Below, in pieces: positions 7,879 through 17,110 of a stretch of DNA of 64,000 bases. Origin of the DNA: Streptomyces sp. NBC_01353 (lineage in GTDB: Bacteria; Actinomycetota; Actinomycetes; Streptomycetales; Streptomycetaceae); contig NZ_CP108352.1 of assembly GCF_036237275.1 (NCBI RefSeq), positions 1,302,001-1,366,000 of the forward strand. Direction: 5' to 3'. How positions within the stretch are numbered: position 1 is the first letter of the stretch; each line of letters begins with the position of its first letter. A program made the translations under genes and the position numbers. The notes under the pieces are model-generated. The model searched no databases and had not been told where the DNA came from. It saw nothing but the letters and a program-made list of their open reading frames with translations.

Positions 7879-9774
7879 ATGGCGGCACTGCCGCAGCAGG
7901 AGAACGCGGAGGCACGGGCCGGCGGGCACATGGTGGTCTGCGGCGACGACGGCCTCGCTCACCGACTGGCGGACGAACTGCGGGAGGTCTACCGGCAGCG
8001 GGTCGTCCTGGTCGTCACCGACGAACGGGCCGAGGCACGGACCGCCCGGCCGGTCACGGCGCCGGCGGACACGACGAGCGGGGGCACCATCGTGCCCGTA
8101 CACGTGATGACGGCGCAGGCCCCGACCGAGGAGGCGCTGCTACGGGCCGGCGTCGTGCGGGCGACCGCGCTCGCATTGCTGTACGAGGACGACGAGACGA
8201 ACCTGCGGGCCGCACTCGTCGCCCGTCGGCTCAGCCCCGGGCTCCGGCTGGTGGTCCGCATGTACAACCGCAAGCTCGGCCAGCACCTTGAGGAGATGCT
8301 CGACCAAGCCGCGCTCGTGCACTCCCCCGGGATGGACCGGGCCGTCCTCGACGCCTCCACGACCGTCCTGTCCGACGCGGACACCGCGGCCCCCGCCCTC
8401 GCCGCCACCGCCATCGCCGGAACGAGCAAGGTCGTCCAGGCCGACGGCGTCCTTCTGCGCGCAGCCGAACACACCCCGCCCGGACGGGGGGAGGTACCGG
8501 ACCCTGGGCTGTGCACCCTGGCGCTGCTGTCGTCCACCACCGCTGACCCGGCGGGCGCCGAGGGCTCGGAGGCCAGCGGTCCGCAGGGCCCCGTCCTCCT
8601 GCCCGACGACGGCACCGTGGCGGGCAGCACAGGGCGCGGCAGCGTCGTCCTGGAAACCGTCCGATACACCGGTCCCGCCCTGCCCGCACGGCGCCTGGCC
8701 CGCCGTGGGGCGCCGCTGCGCGACCTCTTCTCCAGCCACCTGCGCTGGGCGCTCGCCGGCATCGCCGCCTCCGTCCTCGCCCTGACCCTCACCACCACAG
8801 CGCTCACCGACGCCGACCCGGTGCACGCCGCCTACATCACGCTGCTCGACCTGTTCTCCATCAACGACCCCGCTGTCGACGCGCCGGCCACGAACCAGAT
8901 CCTCCAGCTCCTGACCGGGCTCGTCGGCCTCGCACTTCTCCCCCTCCTCGTCGCCGGAGCGCTGGAGGCACTCGGCACCTTCCGTAGCGCGGGCGCCCTA
9001 CGCCGCCCGCCCCGCGGCCTGTCCGGCCATGTCGTCCTGCTCGGGCTCGGGAAGGTCGGCACCCGCGTCCTCGCCCGGCTGCGAGAGCTCGACATCCCGG
9101 TCGTCTGCGTGGAGGAGGACCCCGACGCCCGCGGCATCCCCCTCGCACGCAGCCTTCACGTGCCGGTCGTCCTCGGCGACGTCACGGAGGAGGGCGTGTT
9201 GGAGGCCGCCAAGGTCCACCGGGCTCACGCCCTGCTCGCCCTCACCAGTGCGGACACCACCAACCTGGAGGCCGTCCTCTACGCACGTACGGTCAAGGCC
9301 GATCTGCGCGTGGCCATGCGCCTGTACGACGACGACTTCGCCACCGCCGTCTACCGCACCCTGCGCACCGCCCACCCCGATGCCCTCACACGCAGCCGCA
9401 GCGTCACCCACCTCGCCGCCCCGGCCTTCGCCGGCGCCATGATGGGCCGCCAGATCCTCGGCGCGATCCCCGTCGAGCGCAAGGTCCTGGTCTTCGCCGC
9501 CCTCCTCGTAGCCGGACACCCCCAGTTCGAAGGACGTACCGTCTCCGAAGCGTTCCGCCTCGGCGCCTGGCGCGTCCTCGCCCTCGACACGGCCTCCCCC
9601 GCCGCCCGCCGCCCCGACCTCGCCTCCGCACACCACGACGGCGAACAGCCACAACTGCTCTGGGACCTCCACCCCGGCTACGTGCTACGACCGGAGGACC
9701 GCGTCGTCATCGCCGCGACGCGCCGCGGCCTCGCCGAACTGCTGGGGAGACAACCTGCGGGCCGCAGCTCCTGA
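7879..9774 (+). CDS. Double-RCK (TrkA-N) channel-like protein
   Basis: 631 residues. The N-terminal RCK-like domain (~15-160) is followed by a second part (~160-290), then two hydrophobic helices (~293-313 and ~340-367) and a second canonical Rossmann TrkA-N domain (VVLLGLGKVGTRVLARL near 385) with an RCK_C-like tail to ~620. The general plan recalls two-TM channels gated by RCK domains. However, the segment between the helices (AAYITLLDLFSINDPAVDAP) lacks a TVGYG filter, so a K+-selective pore is doubtful. The start follows GGGGGAGAC. It may sense nucleotides or ions at the membrane. Confidence 0.75.
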   Translation: MAALPQQENAEARAGGHMVVCGDDGLAHRLADELREVYRQRVVLVVTDERAEARTARPVTAPADTTSGGTIVPVHVMTAQAPTEEALLRAGVVRATALALLYEDDETNLRAALVARRLSPGLRLVVRMYNRKLGQHLEEMLDQAALVHSPGMDRAVLDASTTVLSDADTAAPALAATAIAGTSKVVQADGVLLRAAEHTPPGRGEVPDPGLCTLALLSSTTADPAGAEGSEASGPQGPVLLPDDGTVAGSTGRGSVVLETVRYTGPALPARRLARRGAPLRDLFSSHLRWALAGIAASVLALTLTTTALTDADPVHAAYITLLDLFSINDPAVDAPATNQILQLLTGLVGLALLPLLVAGALEALGTFRSAGALRRPPRGLSGHVVLLGLGKVGTRVLARLRELDIPVVCVEEDPDARGIPLARSLHVPVVLGDVTEEGVLEAAKVHRAHALLALTSADTTNLEAVLYARTVKADLRVAMRLYDDDFATAVYRTLRTAHPDALTRSRSVTHLAAPAFAGAMMGRQILGAIPVERKVLVFAALLVAGHPQFEGRTVSEAFRLGAWRVLALDTASPAARRPDLASAHHDGEQPQLLWDLHPGYVLRPEDRVVIAATRRGLAELLGRQPAGRSS

Positions 9775-9957
9775 GCTGTATGAAGAATGGAGTGGGCGCC
9801 GCCGCGACCGTCCGCCGCACCGGACCGGAAAGGTCATGTAGCCACCGAGAAGGAGCTCGCCAAAGCGGGTCCTCCCGGGTCAGGATCCCCCGCTTCGCCC
9901 CCCGTCCGAGCGACTCCGCATCGTGCTCAGCGGCGGCCGGCCGCACCGGGCCGGCGA

Positions 9958-10230
9958 ATGGGCCGATACACCCGCACGCTCCTCGAAGGTCAGCTCGCGG
10001 AGATCGCGCAGGAGCTCACGCTCCGCGGCGAAGCCGCCGAACGCAAACGGCTGGCCGAAGCGGAAGCATTGCGGCAGAAGCGCATCCGCCGGGAAGCCGC
10101 GATGGAAGAAGCCCGCGTCCAGCATGCAGAGGCGTTCCGCGTCAGGCACTTCGAAACACAGGAAGCGGCATGGCGCCACTCGCCTGGACCGATACGTGAG
10201 CGCCACGCACGCTGGAAGACTCATCCGGGC
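9958..10230 (+). pseudogene. Remnant of a plasmid/ICE-type helical protein
   Basis: The frame from 9958 encodes a charged, strongly helical stretch (AERKRLAEAEALRQKRIRRE, then EEARVQHAEAFRVRHFETQE) that ends in ...EAAWRH. After that the protein-like reading jumps to another frame (RLDRYVSATHA), which indicates a frameshift. From memory this resembles C-terminal parts of proteins found on actinobacterial integrative plasmids, but I could not search for it. No ribosome binding site or intact N-terminus is visible. It lies directly left of repeat copy A. Confidence 0.4.
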
Positions 10231-10481
10231 CCAGGTCACAGGTGGCCCTATGCGGGTCGAAACCGCCTTGATTTCGCGGGCCTCGCCAAGTCTCTTGCCA
10301 CCTGGTTCACGATCGGGGCGCCCCTCTGGCAACCCGCCGGCATGACCGCGATCCCCGTTCGGCCGCCCCCTTCCCGCCATGGCGCGACGCGCGAAGCAGG
10401 CGGGGGACCTGCGGTGGCAGGAGTCCGGAAGGGAGGGAGTCCCGATACAGGCCGGGCCCGGCTCCTCCCCCTCGCATCCGA

Positions 10482-10742
10482 GGTCAGCAACCGGGCGACA
10501 CCATCAGGACAGATGCTGACCACTTGCTGACCTGCGCCACGAGAGCAGTGCCCTGACCTGTACAGATGCCCGAATGCTAGATGTTGGACTTGAACATTGT
10601 CCGGAACATGAAGAAACTCCCGAAATGTCTGCTCCCTGCCTGCTTCCTGCAGGTCAAAGGCGGTCTTGGGAGGCTACATCGTTTCGCATGTGCGGTCAGC
10701 TGTTGTCCGGTGTTTCAGGACTCACACTGACCCGTTGCTGAC
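10482..10742 (+). repeat. Dispersed att-like repeat, copy A
   Basis: Order of elements: GGTCAGCA (10482-10489); TGCTGACC (10514-10521) and again 3 bp later (10525-10532); TGACCTG (10554-10560); an 89-bp insert; CAGGTCA (10650-10656); and a right pair, CACTGACC then TGCTGAC (to 10742). The insert includes CTAGATGTTGGACTTGAAC at 10577. The same order and spacings occur at three other places in the window. Repeated short sites around an inverted core resemble the arm and core sites of a tyrosine-integrase attachment region; this reading is inference. Confidence 0.75.
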
Positions 10743-10989
10743 TTTTCTGACGCCACGCCAGTCGCACGAGCACGCGCGTCTTTGCGCTCGGCACGTTCTC
10801 CATACCAGGCAACAGCGAGTGCCTGAAGAAGGCTTCGTCCTGCTGGGTACCGGACACGGCATATTGCTCATCAAGGCCCAGCGGCACCGCCCAGTGGCAC
10901 TCGACGGCCTCCTCGCTGTTTGGGGAGGTGTCGGCTTGGGTGTGGCCGTGCCGACACTGGCGAAGGGTTCGCCCCGATGACGGACTCCC

Positions 10990-11690
10990 GCCGCAATGAG
11001 CGCCTTGTCCAGGCGCTCGATCCACTCGGGCCGGGTTGACCTCGTCCTGGTCGGCGCGCCGGAAGTAGAGCTCGGCCGGCCGCTCCGGCGACCCGGTTCG
11101 AGGCCGGTGTCGCGCTGCCGGCAGCCTCGGAGGATCTTGTAGTGCTTCATGTGGGCGAAGGCGCACTCGCCGCTGACCCGCACCCGTCGGTGTTCGGCGT
11201 TGCCTTCTTCCTCGCCGGACAGCAGGGCTCGTCCGGAGCGTTTGCGGTGCGGGACGAGGAGGCCGGAATGGATGTACGCGCCGACGGCCGGCACGGTCAC
11301 GCCTTCCCAGTGCTGGGCCAGGGCGGAGTCCCGCCATGCCCTCGCGTCCGCGGAGTTGCCGGGAACGGGCCGGGCCGCGGCCATCACCGGTTTGGTCTCG
11401 GCGTCGATGATGTCCTACACGTTCGCCGAGAACCGGTAGTTGCGTGAGGACGCTCCGGCCTTGCGGTCGCGGACCGGGATCAGGGTGCCGTCCACGATCC
11501 ACAGCCGCCCGACCGCGTCGGCCGAGCGGGCGGCCGGCTCGATGGCCACCACCCTCCAGAAAGCGTCCGTGATCATCGTCACTCCGGCAGTCAGGAAGGG
11601 AGGCAGTCGACCGGGAATCGAGCCGCGCACCGCCATGGTCAGCTGACCCAAGCCCCTTCTGCTCCGCCCTGTGGGCTGTACTCCTTCCAA
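10990..11690 (-). pseudogene. IS5-like DDE transposase remnant
   Basis: Reading down from 11690 the minus strand encodes ITDAFWRVVAIEPAARSAD, then WIVDGTLIPVRDRKA (first catalytic Asp), NYRFSANV, an in-frame TAG at 11415-11417, then DIIDAETKPVMAAARPVPGN (second Asp region) and ECAFAHMKHYKILRG, with the C-terminal catalytic-Glu region before it. Homologues normally have Gln at the TAG position (NVQ), so this is a nonsense mutation of CAG. The C-terminus after KILRGCRQRDTGLEPG is scrambled. The frame is otherwise continuous. It is a dead element. Confidence 0.75.
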
Positions 11691-11732
11691 GACGTGGGTC
11701 TGAGCCGGTCATTCGTAAGATCGGAGGGCTTC

Positions 11733-11788
11733 GGGGCTCCAGGTGCGGCTGTCTCGATGGCTTACGGGACTTGGCCGCCTGGAGCCCC
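11733..11788. repeat. Inverted repeat with long loop, possible IS end
   Basis: GGGGCTCCAGG at 11733-11743 pairs perfectly with CCTGGAGCCCC at 11778-11788 across a 34-nt loop. It lies in the ~215-bp non-coding gap between the transposase remnant and the acyltransferase gene. It could be a terminator for that operon (which reads leftwards and ends at 11905) or the structured end of an insertion sequence, possibly IS110-like. There is no T-run on either strand. Confidence 0.45.
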
Positions 11789-11904
11789 GTGACGACCCGA
11801 CCACCCATAGGGATACGCGATGCGATCGCTGAGTAGGCCAACGTCGGTGTCGGCCGTGCCCTTCCCCCCGGAGGGCACGGCCGACGGTCCGTTCCGTGCG
11901 CCGG

Positions 11905-13734
11905 TCAGTCCTCGGACCGCACGGACGTCAGCAGTTCGCGCAGTTCGGCAACCGCCTCGCGGAGGTGGCCGGCGAAGGCGTGCATCTGGTCGGCGACCGG
12001 CAGCGGGGTGCTCAGGTAGATGTTGAAGCGCTCGGGCAACAGCACGTACGCGACACCGATGCACCGGCTGCTCGTGGAGCCGAAGCCGAAGAACTGGATG
12101 TTGGCCGACGGCGCGGAGCTGGTGCTCAGGTAGTCGTCCCGCATCGTCAGCCAGCCCGGCGTTCGGTACACGGAGGGCTGCTCGTCCACCCCGAGCTCCG
12201 CCCCCCGGCGGCGCTGGATCAGCTCCAGCTCCCACAGGTGCTGCTCGGGCACCTGGCCGGCCTGGCTCTCCTTCGCACGCGCCACATGGGCGTCGGCGGC
12301 GGCACGGAAAGCGACGTGCCGAAGGTTGGTGTCCGTCGACGGGTCGTCCATCGCGGCGACGAACGCGAGCATCTCGGGGGTGACGACGCGCATCGCCTCC
12401 GTCCGCCCGTGCTGGTACTGCCGCGTCGCGATCGATTCGTACGTCGCACCGAGCCGGCCCTTCGCCCGCTGGTGGGCCAGCTGATAGGCGACCTGGACGA
12501 ACGCGTCCGGCGAAACCCCCAGCGCCTTGGCCGCACTGCTGCCGAAGTCCTCGAAGGACACGGTGCTGGTCGCGGTGTTCCGCCCGTACGCGGCGAATGC
12601 GTCGGCGGCGGCGCGCACCTGCGTGCGCAGCGCGTCGTCGAGCGCGAACACGACCGGCTCCAGTACGGGCTGTCCCTGAGAGCGGGCCCCGGACCGGCGT
12701 GAGAACTCCTCGGCGGGGCTCGTGAGCAGGGCGTCGGTGAAGCTGAGGATGGTGGTGCCGTCCAGCTCGCAGTGCTCGACGTTGATGCCGGCGCGCCCGT
12801 CGGCGAAGACGACGAACGACACGGCCTTGTCGAACCACCGGTTGCCGCGGTCGCCGTACAGCAACTGGTCGCAGGCGTCCTGAGTGCTGTCCGGTGCGAA
12901 GTCCTCCAGACAGACGCAGAACAGTGCGGTCTCGACGGTGTCGAGCGCGTCGGCGTTACCTGGGTGGACGGCGACGAGAGAGGCCCGGGCTGCGGCCCAT
13001 TCGGCACGAGCCATGGTGGTCAGGTGACCCACCGACGTGTCCTCGCCGGCTCGCTCGTCGCCCGCCTTCATCACCGCGCGCAGCCCCGCCTCGAGTTCGT
13101 CCAGGGCGTGCGGGACGCCGTCGGGACCGATGACGTCGAGCCGGAAAATCCGGCCGCGGAAGAACACCACGATGTGAGGGGCGTCGGACGGACCAGGCCA
13201 GGCGTCGGTGTACGGGGCGCGGACGGTGTCCTGCTGTGCGCCGGGGATTCTGGTGGTGGAGAACAGGAACTTGTTCTGCACCATCGACTGGTGTGCTCCG
13301 CGCTGCACCACTGGCGCGATGAGCCCGTCGTCGAGCTGCCGCTTGTGGTCGAGGGCCCCCGCGATGAGCCCGGCCGCCCGCTCCACCTGAGGGCGGCCCG
13401 TGTCCCGGAACAAGAAGAAGAAGTTGGCGTTCAGAGCGATCCGGTCCCGGCGGCCCAGGTAGCGGTAGGGCCAGAAGGTGTCGAGCCAGCTGTGCACACC
13501 CTCCGTGGCGTCGTACTCCTCCAGCGCCGCGTGCAGGACCCGGCCGGGGCCACCGGGTCGGAGGAAGGCGGCCACCTCCGCCTCGGTCGCCGCCCGCTCG
13601 TCCGGCGTCAGCAGCGGCGCGCACCAGGCGAGGAATTTCTCGCAGCTGGCTTCCAGGGTGGGCAGCGGCACCCGCGGCAGGTCGGCCTCCCGGGCGAAGG
13701 TCGCGTTCACCACAGCATCCTGACTGGTCTTCAA
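11905..13734 (-). CDS. Choline/carnitine O-acyltransferase family protein
   Basis: 609 residues, the usual length of the family. The catalytic histidine motif is NVEHCELDGT (His ~321), matching the EHxxxDG pattern of carnitine acetyl- and choline acetyltransferases. RWFDKAVSFVVFADGRAGIN precedes it, and DDYLSTSSAPS near residue 520 matches the STS substrate-binding motif. It should move an acyl group between CoA and the hydroxyl of a small alcohol. TTG at 13734 overlaps the stop of the upstream methyltransferase gene. Such enzymes are uncommon in bacteria. The neighbouring oxygenase and methyltransferase suggest a biosynthetic role, not fatty-acid shuttling; that is inference. Confidence 0.85.
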   Translation of the reverse strand: MKTSQDAVVNATFAREADLPRVPLPTLEASCEKFLAWCAPLLTPDERAATEAEVAAFLRPGGPGRVLHAALEEYDATEGVHSWLDTFWPYRYLGRRDRIALNANFFFLFRDTGRPQVERAAGLIAGALDHKRQLDDGLIAPVVQRGAHQSMVQNKFLFSTTRIPGAQQDTVRAPYTDAWPGPSDAPHIVVFFRGRIFRLDVIGPDGVPHALDELEAGLRAVMKAGDERAGEDTSVGHLTTMARAEWAAARASLVAVHPGNADALDTVETALFCVCLEDFAPDSTQDACDQLLYGDRGNRWFDKAVSFVVFADGRAGINVEHCELDGTTILSFTDALLTSPAEEFSRRSGARSQGQPVLEPVVFALDDALRTQVRAAADAFAAYGRNTATSTVSFEDFGSSAAKALGVSPDAFVQVAYQLAHQRAKGRLGATYESIATRQYQHGRTEAMRVVTPEMLAFVAAMDDPSTDTNLRHVAFRAAADAHVARAKESQAGQVPEQHLWELELIQRRRGAELGVDEQPSVYRTPGWLTMRDDYLSTSSAPSANIQFFGFGSTSSRCIGVAYVLLPERFNIYLSTPLPVADQMHAFAGHLREAVAELRELLTSVRSED

Positions 13735-14576
13735 TTCTGCTCTCGATTCGGATCGTCGATACCTGGGGTGTCGTGCGGGCGGGAAAGATAGAGCTGTGCG
13801 TAGAGCCAGCCTTCCGTTTCGAGGCCCCTCGCATCCACTCCGGCGGCCGACATGCTCTCGAGCACGAGCGCCTGTTCCTGCGGGGAGGCGAAACGGCGCT
13901 GTTTGAACACCTCGTCGACGCGGATCGTGCGGTAGCCCAGTCCTCCCAGTGCCTGCTCCACGGGGTCGAAGGGGAACATTCGCAGCACGAAGTGCGCCAT
14001 CCAGGGCCGCCGGGGGCCCTGCGCCTCGACGATCCGTACGAGTGTCCGCTCGGTGACGTAGCCGAGGCAGCCGGTCGAGATCACCAGGTCCGCCCCGGTG
14101 AGCTGGGCGCGCTGTCGCGGCGTGGGCTCGTTCGCCTCCAGGTCGGCGTGCACCGCGTCGTCGAGGAACCCGGCCTCGTGCGCGTAGGACAGTGCGTGAT
14201 GGGAGGTGTCGAGGCCGGTGAAACGGATGCGCTGGGCGGGCTGGTGCGAGCGGGACAGCTTCCGGTCGCGGACGAGCAGGGCTTCGCGGCTCTTCCCGTC
14301 GAGGCCCTCGTCGTCGTAGCGGGCGTAGAGCTCGTCCATGGTCACGTCGTACTTGAGCAGTGCGGCGTTGATTCCGTACGAGCAGCCGATGTCCACGATG
14401 TGGGGCACGGTGACGTGCAGGGCCTCCCGGTACTCCTTCACGAGTTTCGCGAAGTAAGGCTTCGCCTGCTGTGGAACGCAGTAGCCGAGGGGGCGCAGCA
14501 GGCGGAAGTAGGCCCGGGGATCGGGCTGTGTGTAGATGTGGTCGAGCGTGACTTTCCCGGTCGCGTCGAAACGCAC
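13731..14576 (-). CDS. Class I SAM-dependent methyltransferase
   Basis: 281 residues. Motif I reads HIVDIGCSYGINAALL (~60), the acidic post-I loop is in FTGLDTSHHALSYA (~125), and motif IV-like ADLVISTGCLGYV follows (~165). The GTG at 14576 is preceded by GAGGAG with 8 nt spacing. The open frame continues ~130 codons upstream but is not protein-like. It is translationally coupled to the acyltransferase (overlapping stop/start) and begins 61 bp after the oxygenase stop. The acceptor is unknown; an amino or hydroxyl group of the product that is later acylated is a reasonable guess. Confidence 0.8.
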   Translation of the reverse strand: MRFDATGKVTLDHIYTQPDPRAYFRLLRPLGYCVPQQAKPYFAKLVKEYREALHVTVPHIVDIGCSYGINAALLKYDVTMDELYARYDDEGLDGKSREALLVRDRKLSRSHQPAQRIRFTGLDTSHHALSYAHEAGFLDDAVHADLEANEPTPRQRAQLTGADLVISTGCLGYVTERTLVRIVEAQGPRRPWMAHFVLRMFPFDPVEQALGGLGYRTIRVDEVFKQRRFASPQEQALVLESMSAAGVDARGLETEGWLYAQLYLSRPHDTPGIDDPNREQN

Positions 14577-14637
14577 AGGGCTTACTCCTCGTCGATCGCA
14601 GAGTGGGGGGCGGGGGCTGTGCCGGTCGGTGGGTCGG

Positions 14638-15507
14638 TCAGTCCAGCAGCGCGTCGCCCCGGACGGCCCGGCCCTCGGCCGCCAGATGCTCGGGCAGTAC
14701 GCGGCCGAAGAGCTGCCGGGTGCGGGCCACGCTGCCGACGACGCCGGGGCGCTCGCTGTAGGCGAAGATCGCAGAGTGGCGTGCGACGCCGCCCCGGACG
14801 GGGCTGACCCGGTGCAGCGAGTAGCGGCCCTTGAACAGCTGCAGGTCACCCGGTTGCAGGGGGAGGCTGCGGACGAGTGCCCCGCCCCGGCCTTCGAGCA
14901 CGGCCCGGACGTCGTCGAATCTCTCGTCGTGCGCGGACCGGATGCCCGGGCAGTATTCGAAGTCACCGCCGAACTCGGCCTGTTGGGTGAGCATGCTGAC
15001 CGTGTACTCGTTGGTGTCGAAGTGCCAGGGGTGTTCCCTGTCCGGCGCCACGACGTTGAGGACGAGCCCGGAGAGCGGGTCCGCGAGTTCGTAGAGCTCC
15101 GGAAGTCCGAAGCACAGTGCGACGAAGCGGTGGAACAGTTCGTCGGAGTAGAGTCGGCTGATGACGGCGTCGTCGGGGATGCGGTCCCGGGCGACGAAGG
15201 CGTTGCCGCGCTCGAAGGTCTTCCGGCCCGGATGGTCGTCCGGCAGTTCCGCGTCCACCGCGATGTTGTAGACGTTGACCGTTTCGGTGTCGAAGTGCGC
15301 CCGGGACGCGATGGTCGAGCACTCGCGGCTCAGCGTGTCGCGCAGTGACGGACGGATGAAGTCGGGCAGCACGGTGCAGCCGAGGGCGGACAGTTCACGC
15401 CGGGCACGGGACACCACTGCGCGGCCCTCGGCGCTGTCGAGTTCCGACAGGGGGTAGCGGGCGGTGTCGACGACCTGGTCCAGTGTTGCGGCTTCCAAAG
15501 AGCTCAC
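14638..15507 (-). CDS. 2-oxoglutarate/Fe(II)-dependent oxygenase-like protein
   Basis: 289 residues from GTG at 15507, preceded by GGAGAGGA. A facial-triad signature is visible: the HxD motif in HPWHFDTNEYTVSML (~172), and a distal His in YSLHRVSPVRGG (~238) followed by Arg/Ser candidates for 2-oxoglutarate binding (RHSAIFAYSE). This fits non-haem oxygenases that hydroxylate small molecules. It is first in a three-gene operon with a methyltransferase and a carnitine-type acyltransferase. Hydroxylation, methylation and O-acylation of one substrate would be a coherent pathway, but the substrate cannot be read from sequence. Confidence 0.8.
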   Translation of the reverse strand: MSSLEAATLDQVVDTARYPLSELDSAEGRAVVSRARRELSALGCTVLPDFIRPSLRDTLSRECSTIASRAHFDTETVNVYNIAVDAELPDDHPGRKTFERGNAFVARDRIPDDAVISRLYSDELFHRFVALCFGLPELYELADPLSGLVLNVVAPDREHPWHFDTNEYTVSMLTQQAEFGGDFEYCPGIRSAHDERFDDVRAVLEGRGGALVRSLPLQPGDLQLFKGRYSLHRVSPVRGGVARHSAIFAYSERPGVVGSVARTRQLFGRVLPEHLAAEGRAVRGDALLD

Positions 15508-15566
15508 TCGATCCTCTCCACGTGGCGGGCAGACCGTTCCGAGGTGTCCTGCCCCCACCTCGGCTC

Positions 15567-15594
15567 TTCAGTAACTGAACTGACTAGTAACTGA
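15567..15594. promoter_or_regulatory. Operator-like repeats upstream of the oxygenase operon
   Basis: TTCAGTAACTGAA (15567-15579) is nearly palindromic, and AGTAACTGA recurs 16 bp further on (15586-15594). The pair sits 60-90 bp upstream of the GTG start at 15507 in unusually AT-rich sequence. Spacing of about 1.5 helical turns and partial dyad symmetry are typical of TetR- or MarR-type binding sites. No regulator gene lies next to it, so the regulator may be elsewhere. Confidence 0.5.
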
Positions 15595-15949
15595 GTTGAA
15601 GCTCACACATCGCCGCCGGATTGTCTGTGACACGCCCCACTGAACCCTGGGGTGTCATTGGGCGGAGCGCCGGTCCTCCCTCGACGCCGCGCCCTGCTCG
15701 CGCAGCCCCGGACGACGTCGTCGGCGCCTTGGGCCCCGGCGGCGTCGAGCGGCGTCATGTCGTCCCAGCCGACCCGGACGATGTCGGCTGCCGTGCTCGG
15801 GGAGCAGTCGGGCGGTGGACAGTCCTCCGCCATGGCAGGCCGCCCCAGAAGGCGCGGGTGATGTCCGCGGGGTGGGGGTTCGGCGGCGGAGAGGTACGCG
15901 CGGACCTGCCGGGCGCTGAGTCCGCACCATGCGCGGCAGCCACCGCCGG

Positions 15950-16421
15950 CACCATCAGCACCCGGACCGGCTGTCGCCACCGGCGCACCCGCGCGCCGGG
16001 CCAACCGCGTTGCACGGGCCCCGTAGCCGAATCGAGGCCGCACCCTCCACCGCATCGGCACGGCCCCCGATTCGCCGTCGATACGCCGTTGCAGCTCGCA
16101 CATCGGGGCGAGCGCGCCCTCGTCGTGCAAGGTCAGCGCGTCGGTGACCCGCGCAGTGCCCTGCGGGGTGACGAAAGTCGTCTCCAGGACGTTCGTGCCG
16201 GTCAGCTAGCGGCGTTCGCTGCGGTAGTGCACCGCCGGTTCGAGGAGGAACCGGCCGCCCCGGTCGGCGTCGAGCACGGCACCGAACACCGAGGGCGAGT
16301 CCAGATCCGGCAGTCCGAGCCAGTCCACCGACCCGTCGCGGGCGACCAGCGCCGCGGCGCGGCCATCGCCGATCACTGCGTAGTCGCGCAGCGGAACGTA
16401 GCCATCGCTCCGCGATACCAC
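15950..16421 (-). pseudogene. GH15 glucoamylase/trehalase-like remnant (N-terminal part)
   Basis: Reading from 16421: [20 protein letters not shown], then [18 protein letters not shown] and [12 protein letters not shown], the standard N-terminus of actinobacterial GH15 enzymes. A TAG at 16206 replaces the usual Tyr before LTGTNVLETTFVTPQG, and the same frame continues through DALTLHDEGALAPMCELQRR. Similarity fades after about 15950, where the central and catalytic domains should be. It is therefore a truncated, nonsense-mutated fragment. The sequence from 15600 to 15950 is degenerate and I see no gene in it. Confidence 0.7.
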
Positions 16422-16599
16422 CGGGCGATGGTGATCGGCTCTGGGAGACGTTCACCACGGCTTCACCACTCATCGGGCCTGCTCCATCGCTCTCGCACCC
16501 GGCTGAGAAGGATTCCAGGCGATCCGAGGAGGCCCGGCGCGGGCGGGTGGTTCCGTGAGGCTCCACCCGCCGGGTGGATTCAGTGCGCTCCGCGCCTGT

Positions 16600-17034
16600 T
16601 CACCGCTGCTGCTCGGTGTGGTAGCGCTGGGCGAGCCGGGCGAGCGCGACGGCGCCGAGGAGCAGTCCGAAGTCGCGCAGGGCGACGTCGTAGTGGCCCG
16701 GGATGGTCAGCAGGTTGACGATGATGCCGGCCAGCCAGCCGGCCACCAGCCAGCCCCCGAATCGGGGAGCCAGCGCCACGGTGACACCGGCCACGATCTC
16801 GATCGCACCCACCGCGTACATGGCCGCCTGGGCGCTGCCGGGAACGATGTCGTCGATCCACGGCGCGAGGTAGATGGGCCAGTCCACGAGCAGGTTGGTG
16901 AACTTGTCCAGCCCGAACACGATTGGCGCCACCGTGAAGCCGATACGCAGGATCACGAACGCCTGGTAGCCGGGGTCGGCCAGCGCCGCCCGCCGCCGGG
17001 AGGTGGCGCTGGTGCTTGTGGTTACGGAGGACAT
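16600..17034 (-). CDS. DoxX-like small membrane protein
   Basis: 144 residues with four hydrophobic helices (~27-47, ~65-85, ~88-106 and ~115-132) and a basic N-terminus (TSRRRAALAD), resembling DoxX-type integral membrane proteins. Their function is unsettled; some act in redox homeostasis. The AGAAGGAGAGGGAC ribosome site lies right upstream of ATG 17034. A strong-looking promoter lies between it and the divergent regulator, which probably controls it. Confidence 0.7.
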   Translation of the reverse strand: MSSVTTSTSATSRRRAALADPGYQAFVILRIGFTVAPIVFGLDKFTNLLVDWPIYLAPWIDDIVPGSAQAAMYAVGAIEIVAGVTVALAPRFGGWLVAGWLAGIIVNLLTIPGHYDVALRDFGLLLGAVALARLAQRYHTEQQR

Positions 17035-17067
17035 GTCCCTCTCCTTCTATCGGCAAGGTTCATTTCC

Positions 17068-17097
17068 TATAGAAGCCCCCTCTCGCTCTTTAGTCAA
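17068..17097 (-). promoter_or_regulatory. Sigma70-type promoter for the DoxX-like gene
   Basis: On the minus strand TTGACT (17097-17092) is followed after 18 bp by TCTATA (17073-17068), close to the -35/-10 consensus. The -10 box ends about 33 bp before the ATG at 17034. It overlaps the start region of the divergent regulator gene, so regulator binding here could repress both genes. Confidence 0.6.
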
Positions 17098-17110
17098 TGG
17101 CCGTGGGTTT

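Noticed and set aside
10577..10660. tRNA or tRNA-like piece in the dispersed repeat (reverse strand GTTCAAGTCC)
   Set aside because: The T-arm-like loop has no matching stem and no acceptor or anticodon arms can be drawn.
11415..16208. Possible stop-codon recoding at two in-frame TAG codons (transposase and GH15)
   Set aside because: Both genes are also truncated or frameshifted elsewhere and there is no recoding signal. Simple nonsense mutations explain them.
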